From the NCBI GenBank assembly GCA_021325435.1, contig JAJPHE010000129.1:1-64000 (forward strand): 64,000 nucleotides of DNA. The letters run 5' to 3'. The notes below the pieces were generated by a model. It was not told where the DNA came from. It was given only the letters and a program-made list of their open reading frames with translations, and ran no database searches. This DNA is from Actinomycetota bacterium (GTDB lineage Bacteria; Actinomycetota; Acidimicrobiia; Acidimicrobiales; JAJPHE01). The position numbers and the translations under genes were made by a program. This document shows, in pieces, positions 18,793-25,446 of this stretch (position 1 is its first letter; every line of letters starts with the position of its first letter).

Positions 18793-18832
18793 GACCGCCC
18801 GGTCTAGTAGAACGGTGGGGCCACCGTACTAG
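18793..18832. promoter_or_regulatory. Two adjacent palindromes in a divergent promoter
   Basis: GACCG-CC-CGGTC at 18793-18804 is a perfect 12-base palindrome overlapping a TTGACC that could be a -35. Next to it ACGGTGG-GG-CCACCGT at 18812-18827 is perfect and is framed by CTAGT (18804-18808) and ACTAG (18828-18832). Both lie between the divergent metallo-hydrolase and acyl-CoA dehydrogenase genes. The form fits TetR-type operators, which often control acyl-CoA dehydrogenase genes, but no such regulator is adjacent. Confidence 0.5.
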
Positions 18833-18853
18833 CCGTCCGAGGGGGATGAGCCC

Positions 18854-19969
18854 GTGAACTTCGCCTTCAGTGAGGAGCAGGAAGAGCTCCGCCGCTCCGT
18901 TCGCCGGTTCCTGGATGACAAGTCTCCGATCACCGAGGTCCGCCGCCTGATGGAGACGACCGAGGGCTACGACCCCGCCGTCTGGTCCCAGATGGCCAAC
19001 CAGCTCGGGCTGCAGGGCCTCACCATCCCGGAGGAGTACGGAGGGTCGGGCTTCAGCTACGTCGAGCTCATCGTGGTGCTGGAGGAGATGGGCCGGTCGC
19101 TGCTGTGCGCCCCCTACTTCTCGACGGTGGCTCTGGCGGCCAACGCCATCCTCGCCTCGGGCGACGACGCCGCCAAGAAGGAGCTGCTCCCGGGCATCGC
19201 CAGCGGTGAGACCATCGCCACCCTGGCCCTCACCGAGGACAACGGGCGCTGGGACCTCGAGGGCATCCAGCTGCAGGCCAAGAAGTCGGGCGACGGCTAC
19301 ACCCTCGACGGCCACAAGATGTTCGTCATCGACGGGCACACCGCCAACCTGATCGTGGTGGTCGCCCGCACCAGCGCCGGCATCAGCTTCTTCGCCGTGG
19401 ACGGCGACGCCCAGGGCCTGACCCGCACGGCCCTGTCCACCATGGACATGACCCGCAAGCAGGCCCGCCTCGAGTTCTCCGGCACCCCGGCCCGCCTGAT
19501 CGGGGCCGACGGCGGCGCCGAGGCCGCCCTGTCCAAGACGCTCGACCTGGCCGCGGTGGCCCTGGCCGCCGAGCAGGTCGGCGGTGCCCAGCGCTGCCTG
19601 GACATGAGCGTGGAGTACGCCAAGGTCCGGATTCAGTTCGGCCGGCCCATCGGCTCCTTCCAGGCCATCAAGCACAAGTGCGCCGACATGCTCCTCGAGG
19701 TGGAGTCGGCCAAGTCGGCCGCCTACTACGCCGGCTGGGCCGCGGCCGAGGACTCCGACGAGCTGCCGGTGGTGGCCAGCCTGGCCAAGGCCTACTGCTC
19801 CGAGGCCTACTTCCACGCCGCGGCCGAGAACATCCAGATCCACGGCGGGATCGGGTTCACCTGGGAGCACGACGCCCACCTCTACTTCAAGCGGGCCAAG
19901 TCCTCCGAGCTGCTCCTCGGGGACCCGACCTACCACCGCGAGCTGCTCGCCCAGCGCATCGGCATCTAG
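18854..19969 (+). CDS. Acyl-CoA dehydrogenase family protein
   Basis: A 371-residue FAD-dependent acyl-CoA dehydrogenase. It has the N-terminal helical domain (MNFAFSEEQEELRRSVRRFL), the middle strand domain with TLALTEDNGRWD, and the C-terminal helical domain with RIQFGRPIGSFQAIKH and IQIHGGIGFTWEHDAHLYFKR. The last motif is typical of the group. It oxidises an acyl-CoA or a steroid-side-chain thioester; chain specificity is not evident. It starts at GTG 18854 after a GAGGGGG Shine-Dalgarno sequence. Confidence 0.88.
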   Translation: MNFAFSEEQEELRRSVRRFLDDKSPITEVRRLMETTEGYDPAVWSQMANQLGLQGLTIPEEYGGSGFSYVELIVVLEEMGRSLLCAPYFSTVALAANAILASGDDAAKKELLPGIASGETIATLALTEDNGRWDLEGIQLQAKKSGDGYTLDGHKMFVIDGHTANLIVVVARTSAGISFFAVDGDAQGLTRTALSTMDMTRKQARLEFSGTPARLIGADGGAEAALSKTLDLAAVALAAEQVGGAQRCLDMSVEYAKVRIQFGRPIGSFQAIKHKCADMLLEVESAKSAAYYAGWAAAEDSDELPVVASLAKAYCSEAYFHAAAENIQIHGGIGFTWEHDAHLYFKRAKSSELLLGDPTYHRELLAQRIGI

Positions 19970-20054
19970 GTCCGGACCGGCGCCGGTCGACCCCCGCGGC
20001 GGCCGGAAACATGCACCGGCCACCTCCCCTCGTCGGGTAGCCTGACGGCACCAG

Positions 20055-20135
20055 AGAAAGGAGGTGGTCCAACTGAGTCATCAACGTCTTGGGACCCTGG
20101 AGGTGGCTGGCCGCTAGGCGGCCGCTGGACCACCT
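20055..20135 (+). ncRNA. Candidate cis-acting RNA: extended SD with alternative stems
   Basis: AGAAAGGAGGTGGTCC (20055-20070) is complementary to the conserved 3' end of bacterial 16S rRNA (GGATCACCTCCTTTCT) at all positions, counting one G-U pair. AGGTGGTCCA (20062-20071) is the exact reverse complement of TGGACCACCT (20126-20135), a 10-base-pair stem that would hide it. A second AGGTGG at 20101-20106 can pair with the same CCACCT, and GGCCGC/GCGGCC (20109-20114, 20118-20123) forms a hairpin between. Competing pairings around a short ORF are typical of translation-sensing leaders. Function is inferred. Confidence 0.5.
20073..20117 (+). CDS. Possible 14-residue leader peptide
   Basis: CTG at 20073 lies eight bases after AGGAGG and opens 14 codons ending in TAG, encoding L/M-SHQRLGTLEVAGR. 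An in-frame GTG at 20064 is too close to the Shine-Dalgarno sequence. The peptide is too short for homology judgement. The ORF lies between the two strands of the 10-base-pair stem, so ribosomes on it would change which stem forms. It has no run of a single amino acid that would mark an amino-acid attenuator. Confidence 0.35.
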   Translation: MSHQRLGTLEVAGR

Positions 20136-20232
20136 GGTGAATCCCAGCCAGACACCGCCCGCCTGATCCGGTCGGGGGCTGGTCCCACCCGAAGCGGTAC
20201 GGACTGCGGGTCCTTTCCGGCAGTTTCTCAGA

Positions 20233-20261
20233 GCGAGGGGGCGCCATCGGCGCCCCCTCGC
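20233..20261 (+). terminator. Strong 13-bp hairpin without U-tract
   Basis: GCGAGGGGGCGCC, the loop ATC, then its exact complement GGCGCCCCCTCGC. No T-run follows, as is common for terminators of high-GC actinobacteria. It would end transcripts coming from the acyl-CoA dehydrogenase or from the structured element before the next gene. Confidence 0.6.
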
Positions 20262-20300
20262 CGCGTCTCGCCGCTGCCGCGGCCCATTAGGTTCGGCTCG

Positions 20301-21056
20301 ATGATGGACGAGGTCCTCGAGAGTGCGGGCCTGAAGCTCGGCGCCCACCTCGCCCGGCCCAAGACCCGTGGCGCCGGCCGCCGCCCCGGCCTGGTCCTCG
20401 CCCACGGTTTCCCCGCCGCCCCGGCCGGCGCCGGCCAGGCGGGTTCCACCTATCCCGAGCTCGCCGACTGGTTGGCCGCCGAGGCCGGCTGGGTCGTCCT
20501 GGCCTTCAACTTCCGGGGGGCGGGCACCTCCGAGGGGGACTTCTCGCTGGGCGGCTGGCTGGCCGACCTACGGTCAGCCGTCGACCACCTCTCGTCCCAA
20601 CCCGATGTGTCGGGCGTCTGGCTGGCCGGATTCCGCGACGGGGGCTCCCTGGCGTTGTGCGTGGCGGGCGAGGACCCCCGGGTCCGTGGTGTCGCCGCCC
20701 TGGCCGCCCCCGTCGACTTCGACCGCTGGGCCTCGGAGCCCCGCCGCTTCCTCGAGGAGGCCCGCCGGGCCGGGGTGATCCGCCGGCGGGAGTTCCCACC
20801 CGACTTCGACGCCTGGGCCCGCGAGCTGCGCGAGATCAAGCCCCTCACCGGGGCCGCCGGCGTTCCCCCCCGTCCACTCCTCGTGGTGCACGGGACCGAC
20901 GACGTCACCGTGCCGCTGATGGACGCCAGGGCGTTGGCCGACGCCGTGTCCAACAAGGTCGAGTTCCGGGTCCTGAACGGCGCCGGCCACCACCTGCGCC
21001 ACGATCCGCGGGCGGTCGCCATCCTCCTCGGGTGGCTGGAGCGTCAGGAGGTCTAA
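20301..21056 (+). CDS. Alpha/beta hydrolase-fold protein lacking the usual nucleophile
   Basis: A 251-residue alpha/beta hydrolase-like protein. It has LVLAHGFPAA (oxyanion region), FNFRGAGTSEG, and a C-terminal LLVVHGTDDVTVP followed by GAGHHLRHDP, giving the Asp and His of a triad. The nucleophile elbow, normally G-x-S-x-G, reads GFRDGG, with Arg112 where Ser would be. The protein may be non-hydrolytic or use another residue. TAGGTT seven bases before the ATG suggests a leaderless message. Its TAA overlaps the thiE stop on the other strand. Confidence 0.78.
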   Translation: MMDEVLESAGLKLGAHLARPKTRGAGRRPGLVLAHGFPAAPAGAGQAGSTYPELADWLAAEAGWVVLAFNFRGAGTSEGDFSLGGWLADLRSAVDHLSSQPDVSGVWLAGFRDGGSLALCVAGEDPRVRGVAALAAPVDFDRWASEPRRFLEEARRAGVIRRREFPPDFDAWARELREIKPLTGAAGVPPRPLLVVHGTDDVTVPLMDARALADAVSNKVEFRVLNGAGHHLRHDPRAVAILLGWLERQEV

Positions 21057-21691
21057 ACGCTGGTGGCCACGGCCCGGTCGATCGCCGAGGCCAGCTGGCG
21101 GGCGGCCTCCTCGGGGTCGGCCGCCTCGGTGAACCACCGGACGGCCACGAACCTGGTGGCCCCGGCTGCCACCATCGGCCCAACGGTGTCGGGGGTGACG
21201 CTGCCGGTGACGTAGAACGGGAGCCTGCTCCGGTCGGCCGCGTAACGCAGGTAGGCGAGGCCGGTCGGCGGTCGATCCGGATGGGTGGCGGTCGGAGCCA
21301 CCGGGCCGGTCGAGATGTAGTCGACGGGCTCCCCCTGGGCGGCGTCGAGCTCGGGCGGTCCGTGGGTGGAAAATCCGATCACCGCCTCGTCGCCGAGGAT
21401 GCGGCGGGCCACGGCGGGAGGGCAGTCGTCCTGTCCCACGTGCACCCCGTCAGCTCCGGCGGCCAGGGCGAGGTCGGGCCGGTCGTTGAGGATGAACGGG
21501 ACGCCGCCGGCCCGGCAGGCGGATCCCACCAGCTCAGCCCGGCGGAGAAGGCTCCGGTCGTCCAGGAGCTTCTCCCGCAGCTGGACCACATCGACGCCTC
21601 CACGGATGCAGGCGGCCACGAAATCGGCGAGATCGGGCCGGTCGGGCGTGCAGAGGTAGAGGCGGCGCCCGTCGAGCTTGTCGGGGATCAG
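21053..21691 (-). CDS. thiE: Thiamine phosphate synthase
   Basis: A 212-residue TIM-barrel enzyme that joins the pyrimidine and thiazole phosphates in thiamine synthesis. Conserved parts are [33 protein letters not shown] and [14 protein letters not shown]. Starting at GTG 21619 would lose the first beta-strand ([11 protein letters not shown]). The only start-like codon upstream before a stop is CTG 21689-21691, with GAAGG seven bases earlier, and it overlaps the TGA of the upstream repair gene as CTGA. I take that CTG as the start. It is the only thiamine gene here. Confidence 0.85.
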   Translation of the reverse strand: MIPDKLDGRRLYLCTPDRPDLADFVAACIRGGVDVVQLREKLLDDRSLLRRAELVGSACRAGGVPFILNDRPDLALAAGADGVHVGQDDCPPAVARRILGDEAVIGFSTHGPPELDAAQGEPVDYISTGPVAPTATHPDRPPTGLAYLRYAADRSRLPFYVTGSVTPDTVGPMVAAGATRFVAVRWFTEAADPEEAARQLASAIDRAVATSV

Positions 21692-22386
21692 CTCCTCGCC
21701 TTCTTAGCGGCCGTCTTCTTGGCTGTCGTCTTCTTGGCTGCCGTCTTCTTGGCTGTCGTCTTCTTGGCTGCCGTCTTCTTGGCTGTCGTCTTCTTGGCTG
21801 CCGGCTTCTTCGGTACCGCCTTCTTGGCCGCCGCCTTCATGTCCGCCTTGTACTGGCGGACTCTCGCCAGCGAATCCGGGCTCTCGATGTCGGCCACTGA
21901 ACGGAAGCTGCCCGCCTCGCCGTAATGGCCAGCGGCCTCGCGCCATCCAGAAGGGCGAACGCCGAGCTGCTTGCCCAGGAGGGCCAGGAAGATCTTCGCC
22001 TTCTGCTCGCCGAACCCGGGCAGCGCCTTCAGGCGCTTGAGTAGCTCGATGCCCGAGTCCGCCCCGTCCCACACCGCGGCGGGGTCGCCTCCGTACTCGT
22101 CGACGAGCACCCGACACAGCTCCTGCACCCGGGCGGCCATCGACCCCGGGAAGCGGTGGAGGGCGGGGGGGCCGGAGAAAGCGGCGGCCAACCGGTCGGG
22201 GTCGGCGGCCGCGATCTCGCCGGCGTCGAGTCTTCCGCCCAGGCGCTCCTGCAGGAGCAGTGGGGACTTGAAGGCCCACTCCAGCGGGATCTGCTGGTCG
22301 AGGACCATCCCTACCAACAGAGCGAGCGGACTCTCGCTGAGGAGTTGATCTGCTTCGGGGTCCTGCGCCAGGTGCAGTTCAGCCAC
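21688..22386 (-). CDS. HhH-GPD-type base-excision repair protein with lysine-rich tail
   Basis: A 232-residue DNA glycosylase-like protein. The helix-hairpin-helix is in [22 protein letters not shown]; earlier [20 protein letters not shown] resembles the family start. I see no clear catalytic aspartate, so activity is uncertain. The last 45 residues are alternating KKT/KKTA units, histone H1-like, likely to bind DNA non-specifically. Start is GTG 22386; TAACCT lies six bases upstream, suggesting a leaderless transcript. The stop overlaps the proposed CTG start of thiE. Confidence 0.78.
   Translation of the reverse strand: MAELHLAQDPEADQLLSESPLALLVGMVLDQQIPLEWAFKSPLLLQERLGGRLDAGEIAAADPDRLAAAFSGPPALHRFPGSMAARVQELCRVLVDEYGGDPAAVWDGADSGIELLKRLKALPGFGEQKAKIFLALLGKQLGVRPSGWREAAGHYGEAGSFRSVADIESPDSLARVRQYKADMKAAAKKAVPKKPAAKKTTAKKTAAKKTTAKKTAAKKTTAKKTAAKKARS
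21707..21803 (-). repeat. 30-base tandem repeats encoding the [10 protein letters not shown] tail
   Basis: Units of about 30 bases, each made of two near-identical 15-mers (CTTCTTGGCTGTCGT and CTTCTTGGCTGCCGT on the plus strand), repeat about three times with almost no divergence. They encode the lysine- and alanine-rich end of the HhH protein. Such repeats can change number by slippage while keeping the frame. Confidence 0.85.
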
Positions 22387-22495
22387 AGGGCGAGGTTACC
22401 GGGCCGGCTTCGCCTAGGGCCCTACCATTCGAGCGTGACCCGGTCGTCGGCGCCGCCGAACCCACGAGCCAGCGAGGGGTGCGACGGCTGACCTC

Positions 22496-23110
22496 GTGTA
22501 CACCGCCAACGTCTCGGTGGACGGCTACACCGAGGACCGCGACGGTCGGCTCGACTGGTCCGCCCCCGACGAAGAGGTCTTCGCCTTCGTCACCGAGCTC
22601 GAGAGGCCGGCCGGCACCTACCTGTACGGACGCCGGATGTACGAGGCCATGCGCGTATGGGGTACCGAAATACCTTCCGTCGACGGAATCGAGGATCGCT
22701 ACGTTCGGGGATTCGCCGAGATGTGGCGGAGCGCCGACAAGATCGTGTACTCGCGCAGCCTTGGTGCGGTATCCGATGCCCGCACGACGCTCGAGCGGGA
22801 GTTCGACCCCGACGCCGTCCGGCGCCTGAAGGGGACCGTGGCTCGGCGCATCACCATCGGGGGGGCCACTCTCGCCGGAGTCGCTCTCGCCGCCGGTCTG
22901 GTGGATGAGCTCCGCCTGTTGACCGTCCCCGTGGTGCTCGGCGGAGGGAAACCCGGCCTGCCCACAGAGGCGACCTTGCCTCTGCGCCTAATGGAGTCTC
23001 GAAGGTTCGCCAACGGCGTGGTGTACCTCCGCTACCGGGTGAACTCGGACTCGGGGCCCTCGTCGCCGTCACACGTCCTCGAAGGCGGCGTTGTACAGGA
23101 TCTCCCATAG
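22496..23110 (+). CDS. Dihydrofolate reductase / RibD C-terminal-like protein
   Basis: A 204-residue protein of the DHFR-like fold used by RibD C-terminal domains. It has TANVSVDGYTEDRDGRLDW, TYLYGRRMYEAM, and the NADPH-binding RRITIGGATLAGVALAAGLVDEL with VPVVLGGGKP. Most such stand-alone proteins have no assigned substrate. GTG 22496 is the likely start. TACCAT at 22423-22428 followed by GTG 22435 could begin a short upstream ORF in another frame. Its last 42 bases overlap the end of the convergent VOC gene. Confidence 0.8.
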   Translation: MYTANVSVDGYTEDRDGRLDWSAPDEEVFAFVTELERPAGTYLYGRRMYEAMRVWGTEIPSVDGIEDRYVRGFAEMWRSADKIVYSRSLGAVSDARTTLEREFDPDAVRRLKGTVARRITIGGATLAGVALAAGLVDELRLLTVPVVLGGGKPGLPTEATLPLRLMESRRFANGVVYLRYRVNSDSGPSSPSHVLEGGVVQDLP

Positions 23111-23503
23111 GTGCCCGTCGGGGTCCTGGAAGTAGCCGCTGTAGACACCAAAGGGGCGGTCGTAGGCCCTGACCGTGATGGTGGCGCCGGCTCGCTCAGC
23201 CGCGTCCAGCAGGGAGTCGACCTCCTCACGGCTGTGGACGGCGTGCCCGATGCTGAACTGACAGGTGCCCGGGGAGGGCACCGGCACCTTGGCGTCCTTG
23301 GCCAGCTCGTTTCGCGGGAACACCGACAGGATCAGCCCGCGCTCCAGTTCGAACAGGGCGATGGCGCCCGCAGCCATCTCATCGTCGCCCTCGAATTCGG
23401 AGGCAACCACCCCGGCGGACCGCAGCCCGAGGCGTCGGTAGAACGAGAGTGACCTCTCGAGGTCATCGACCCCGAGGGTGATGACGTGGATCCGAGGCCT
23501 CAC
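23069..23503 (-). CDS. VOC family protein (glyoxalase/bleomycin-resistance fold)
   Basis: A 144-residue protein with two beta-alpha-beta-beta-beta modules: IHVITLGVDDLERSLSFYRRLGL and, near the end, YSGYFQDPDGHLWEILYN. The final Asp-Pro-Asp-Gly and Glu are common in this superfamily, whose members are metal-dependent lyases, dioxygenases or drug-binding proteins. The specific role is unknown. It starts at GTG 23503 and overlaps the preceding convergent gene tail to tail by 42 bases. Confidence 0.83.
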   Translation of the reverse strand: MRPRIHVITLGVDDLERSLSFYRRLGLRSAGVVASEFEGDDEMAAGAIALFELERGLILSVFPRNELAKDAKVPVPSPGTCQFSIGHAVHSREEVDSLLDAAERAGATITVRAYDRPFGVYSGYFQDPDGHLWEILYNAAFEDV

Positions 23504-23539
23504 GCTCTCTCCCTGGGCAGGTCCGACTCGGCCAGCCGG

Positions 23540-24364
23540 TCAGGCGTCGCGGCGCTTCAGGAGGACGGCGCCAGCCACCAGGGCGGCGGCCGCGTAGGCG
23601 CAGAACACCCCGAAGCCCGCCCACGGGGACAGGACCCGCCCGTCGCCGAACGCCGAGCCCATGATGGCCGAGCCGGCGACCGACGGAAGGTAGGGGTTGA
23701 TCACGTTCTGCCACGAAGAGGGCAGAGCGGCGACGATGCCCGGCAGGATCAGCAACAGCCCCACCACGGTGGCGATGGCGCCCGCCGTTCGCCGGATCAT
23801 GGTGCCGAGTCCGACGCTGAGCAGCCCGACGACGGTGAGGTAGAGGCCGGCCCCGATTACCGAGCGGAGGGCTCCTGGGTCACTTAGGTGTGCCTCGAGC
23901 CCCTTCTGGGAGAGGATGGCCTGGCCCACGAAGAACGCCCCGAACGACGAGGCTATGCCGAGCACGGCCATCACCGCGGTGAACACCAGGCTCTTGGCGA
24001 TGAGCACGGTCCGCCGCTGGGGGACAGCGGCCAGGGTGGCCCGTATGGATCCCGTCGAGTACTCGCTGGTGACGATCAGGACGCCGAGGACACCGACAGC
24101 CAGCTGGGCCATGAAGAAGCCCCGCAGGCTGTGGGTGGTGGCGTTGAAGGTGAGTCGCTCGATTGGGTTCAGCCGGTCGTAACGCGAGACGAAGGCGAAG
24201 GCGAACAGGGCGCCGAGCCCGATCATGCCCACCACGGTCACGAAGAGGGTCCAATAGGTCGACCGCACCGTTCGGAACTTGATCCACTCCGACCGCACCA
24301 CATCGGGGAGCAGGGGGCGAGATGTCTCGGGGCGGGCGATGCCCGGTAGGGCTGTCGTGGTCAT
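23540..24364 (-). CDS. ABC transporter permease (ABC-2 type)
   Basis: A 274-residue membrane protein with about six hydrophobic segments (for example YWTLFVTVVGMIGLGALFAF). The N-terminus VVRSEWIKFRTVRSTYW is typical of ABC-2 permeases found with drug- or peptide-export ATPases. SEYSTGSIRATLAAVP is a family motif. It begins at ATG 24364, three bases after the stop of its partner ATPase. The exported substrate is unknown. The divergent sensor kinase-regulator pair probably controls it. Confidence 0.85.
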   Translation of the reverse strand: MTTTALPGIARPETSRPLLPDVVRSEWIKFRTVRSTYWTLFVTVVGMIGLGALFAFAFVSRYDRLNPIERLTFNATTHSLRGFFMAQLAVGVLGVLIVTSEYSTGSIRATLAAVPQRRTVLIAKSLVFTAVMAVLGIASSFGAFFVGQAILSQKGLEAHLSDPGALRSVIGAGLYLTVVGLLSVGLGTMIRRTAGAIATVVGLLLILPGIVAALPSSWQNVINPYLPSVAGSAIMGSAFGDGRVLSPWAGFGVFCAYAAAALVAGAVLLKRRDA

Positions 24365-24367
24365 GGC

Positions 24368-25288
24368 TCAGGCGACCTTTCCTTCGTCGGCGTGGGCGAA
24401 CTCGCCGGCCTCGCGGGTCAGTTCCATGTAGGCGTCCTCCAGAGTGGCGCGTTGCGTCACCAGCTCGTGGAGCACGATTCCGTGGTGGGCGGCCACCTCT
24501 CCCACCGCAGCGGCGTCGCAGCCGGTCACGGCCAAGGCGCCGTCCGGTTCGACCTCTACCCTCGCCCCGCGGTCGCCCAGCAGCTGGGTGAGCCGGGGTG
24601 CCTCCGGGGAGCGGACCCGTACGAACCCGCCCGAGCCCTGTCGGATGAAGGCTTCGACGCTGGTGTCGGCGATCAGGCGCCCCCGGCCGATGACGATGAG
24701 GTGCTCGGCGGTCATCGACATCTCGCTCATGAGGTGGCTGGACACGAACACCGTGCGCCCGTCGCGGGCGAGGGAACGGAGGAGGTTGCGGATCCAGACG
24801 ATTCCCTCGGGGTCGAGCCCGTTCACCGGCTCGTCCAACAGCAGGACCCCGGGGTCGCCCAGGAGGGCGGCGGCGATGCCCAGGCGTTGCTTCATCCCCA
24901 GTGAGAAGCCTCCGGCCCGCTTTCCGGCCACCGAGGACAGGCCCACGACCTCGAGCACCTGGTCCACCCGCGCCCGGGGTATGCCGTTGGACGCGGCCAA
25001 GGCCAGAAGGTGATTCCGGGCGCTGCGGCCGGGGTGGATGGAGTGGGACTCGAGGGTGGCGCCCACCTCGAACAGGGGCCGACGCAAGGACCCGTAGGGG
25101 GCCCCGCCCACCTTGACGGTGCCGGCGGTCGGCGAGTCCAGACCCATGATGAGACGCATGGTCGTTGACTTGCCGGCTCCGTTGGGACCGAGAAACCCGG
25201 TCACCCGGCCCGGCGTGACGTCGAAAGTCAGGTCGTCGACGGCGAGCGTTGGGCCGTAGCGCTTGCTGAGGCCGCGGGCCTCGATCAT
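24368..25288 (-). CDS. ABC transporter ATP-binding protein
   Basis: A 306-residue ATPase with Walker A GPNGAGKST, signature FSLGMKQRL, Walker B VLLLDEPVNGLDPEG and the H-loop in VSSHLMSEM. The C-terminal 80 residues form the extra domain seen in DrrA-like export ATPases. It pairs with the permease downstream. The divergent arrangement with a NarL-type two-component system is common for antibiotic- or peptide-sensing exporters, although the signal here is unknown. Confidence 0.88.
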   Translation of the reverse strand: MIEARGLSKRYGPTLAVDDLTFDVTPGRVTGFLGPNGAGKSTTMRLIMGLDSPTAGTVKVGGAPYGSLRRPLFEVGATLESHSIHPGRSARNHLLALAASNGIPRARVDQVLEVVGLSSVAGKRAGGFSLGMKQRLGIAAALLGDPGVLLLDEPVNGLDPEGIVWIRNLLRSLARDGRTVFVSSHLMSEMSMTAEHLIVIGRGRLIADTSVEAFIRQGSGGFVRVRSPEAPRLTQLLGDRGARVEVEPDGALAVTGCDAAAVGEVAAHHGIVLHELVTQRATLEDAYMELTREAGEFAHADEGKVA

Positions 25289-25370
25289 CTGGCACCTCCT
25301 GGTCCGCCCCCAGAATGCCCGCCCCGGCTCGGCCTGTCGTCCGCCTCCGGGACCTTTCCGGATCGCTGTC

Positions 25371-25388
25371 GTACATCCCAGGGTGTAC
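25371..25388. promoter_or_regulatory. Inverted repeat between ABC genes and sensor kinase
   Basis: GTACA, eight bases, TGTAC. It lies in the 158-base divergent region between the ABC operon and the two-component genes, 59 bases before the kinase ATG. A dimeric response regulator could bind here. The arms are only five bases, so chance is possible. Confidence 0.3.
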
Positions 25389-25446
25389 TGCGGGCCGCAA
25401 CCTCAGGCCGATGCGGCGGACAACGGGTCGAGTTACCGTCCAGGAG

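Larger units (their letters stand above)
19970..20300. other. Intergenic region with a structured, possibly regulatory, RNA element
   Basis: This 331-base gap holds no conventional gene. From 20055 it contains a 16-base Shine-Dalgarno-like stretch, a 14-codon ORF and several exact inverted repeats, and it ends in a 13-base-pair hairpin at 20233-20261. TAGGTT at 20288-20293 sits seven bases before the next gene's ATG, so the alpha/beta hydrolase probably has its own leaderless promoter. The element may therefore be an independent transcript, ended by the hairpin. Confidence 0.55.

Noticed and set aside
20055-20070. A fragment of a 16S rRNA gene
   Set aside because: Only the 16 bases of the anti-Shine-Dalgarno complement are matched, in antisense, and no other 16S sequence is nearby. 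It is better read as a strong Shine-Dalgarno sequence.
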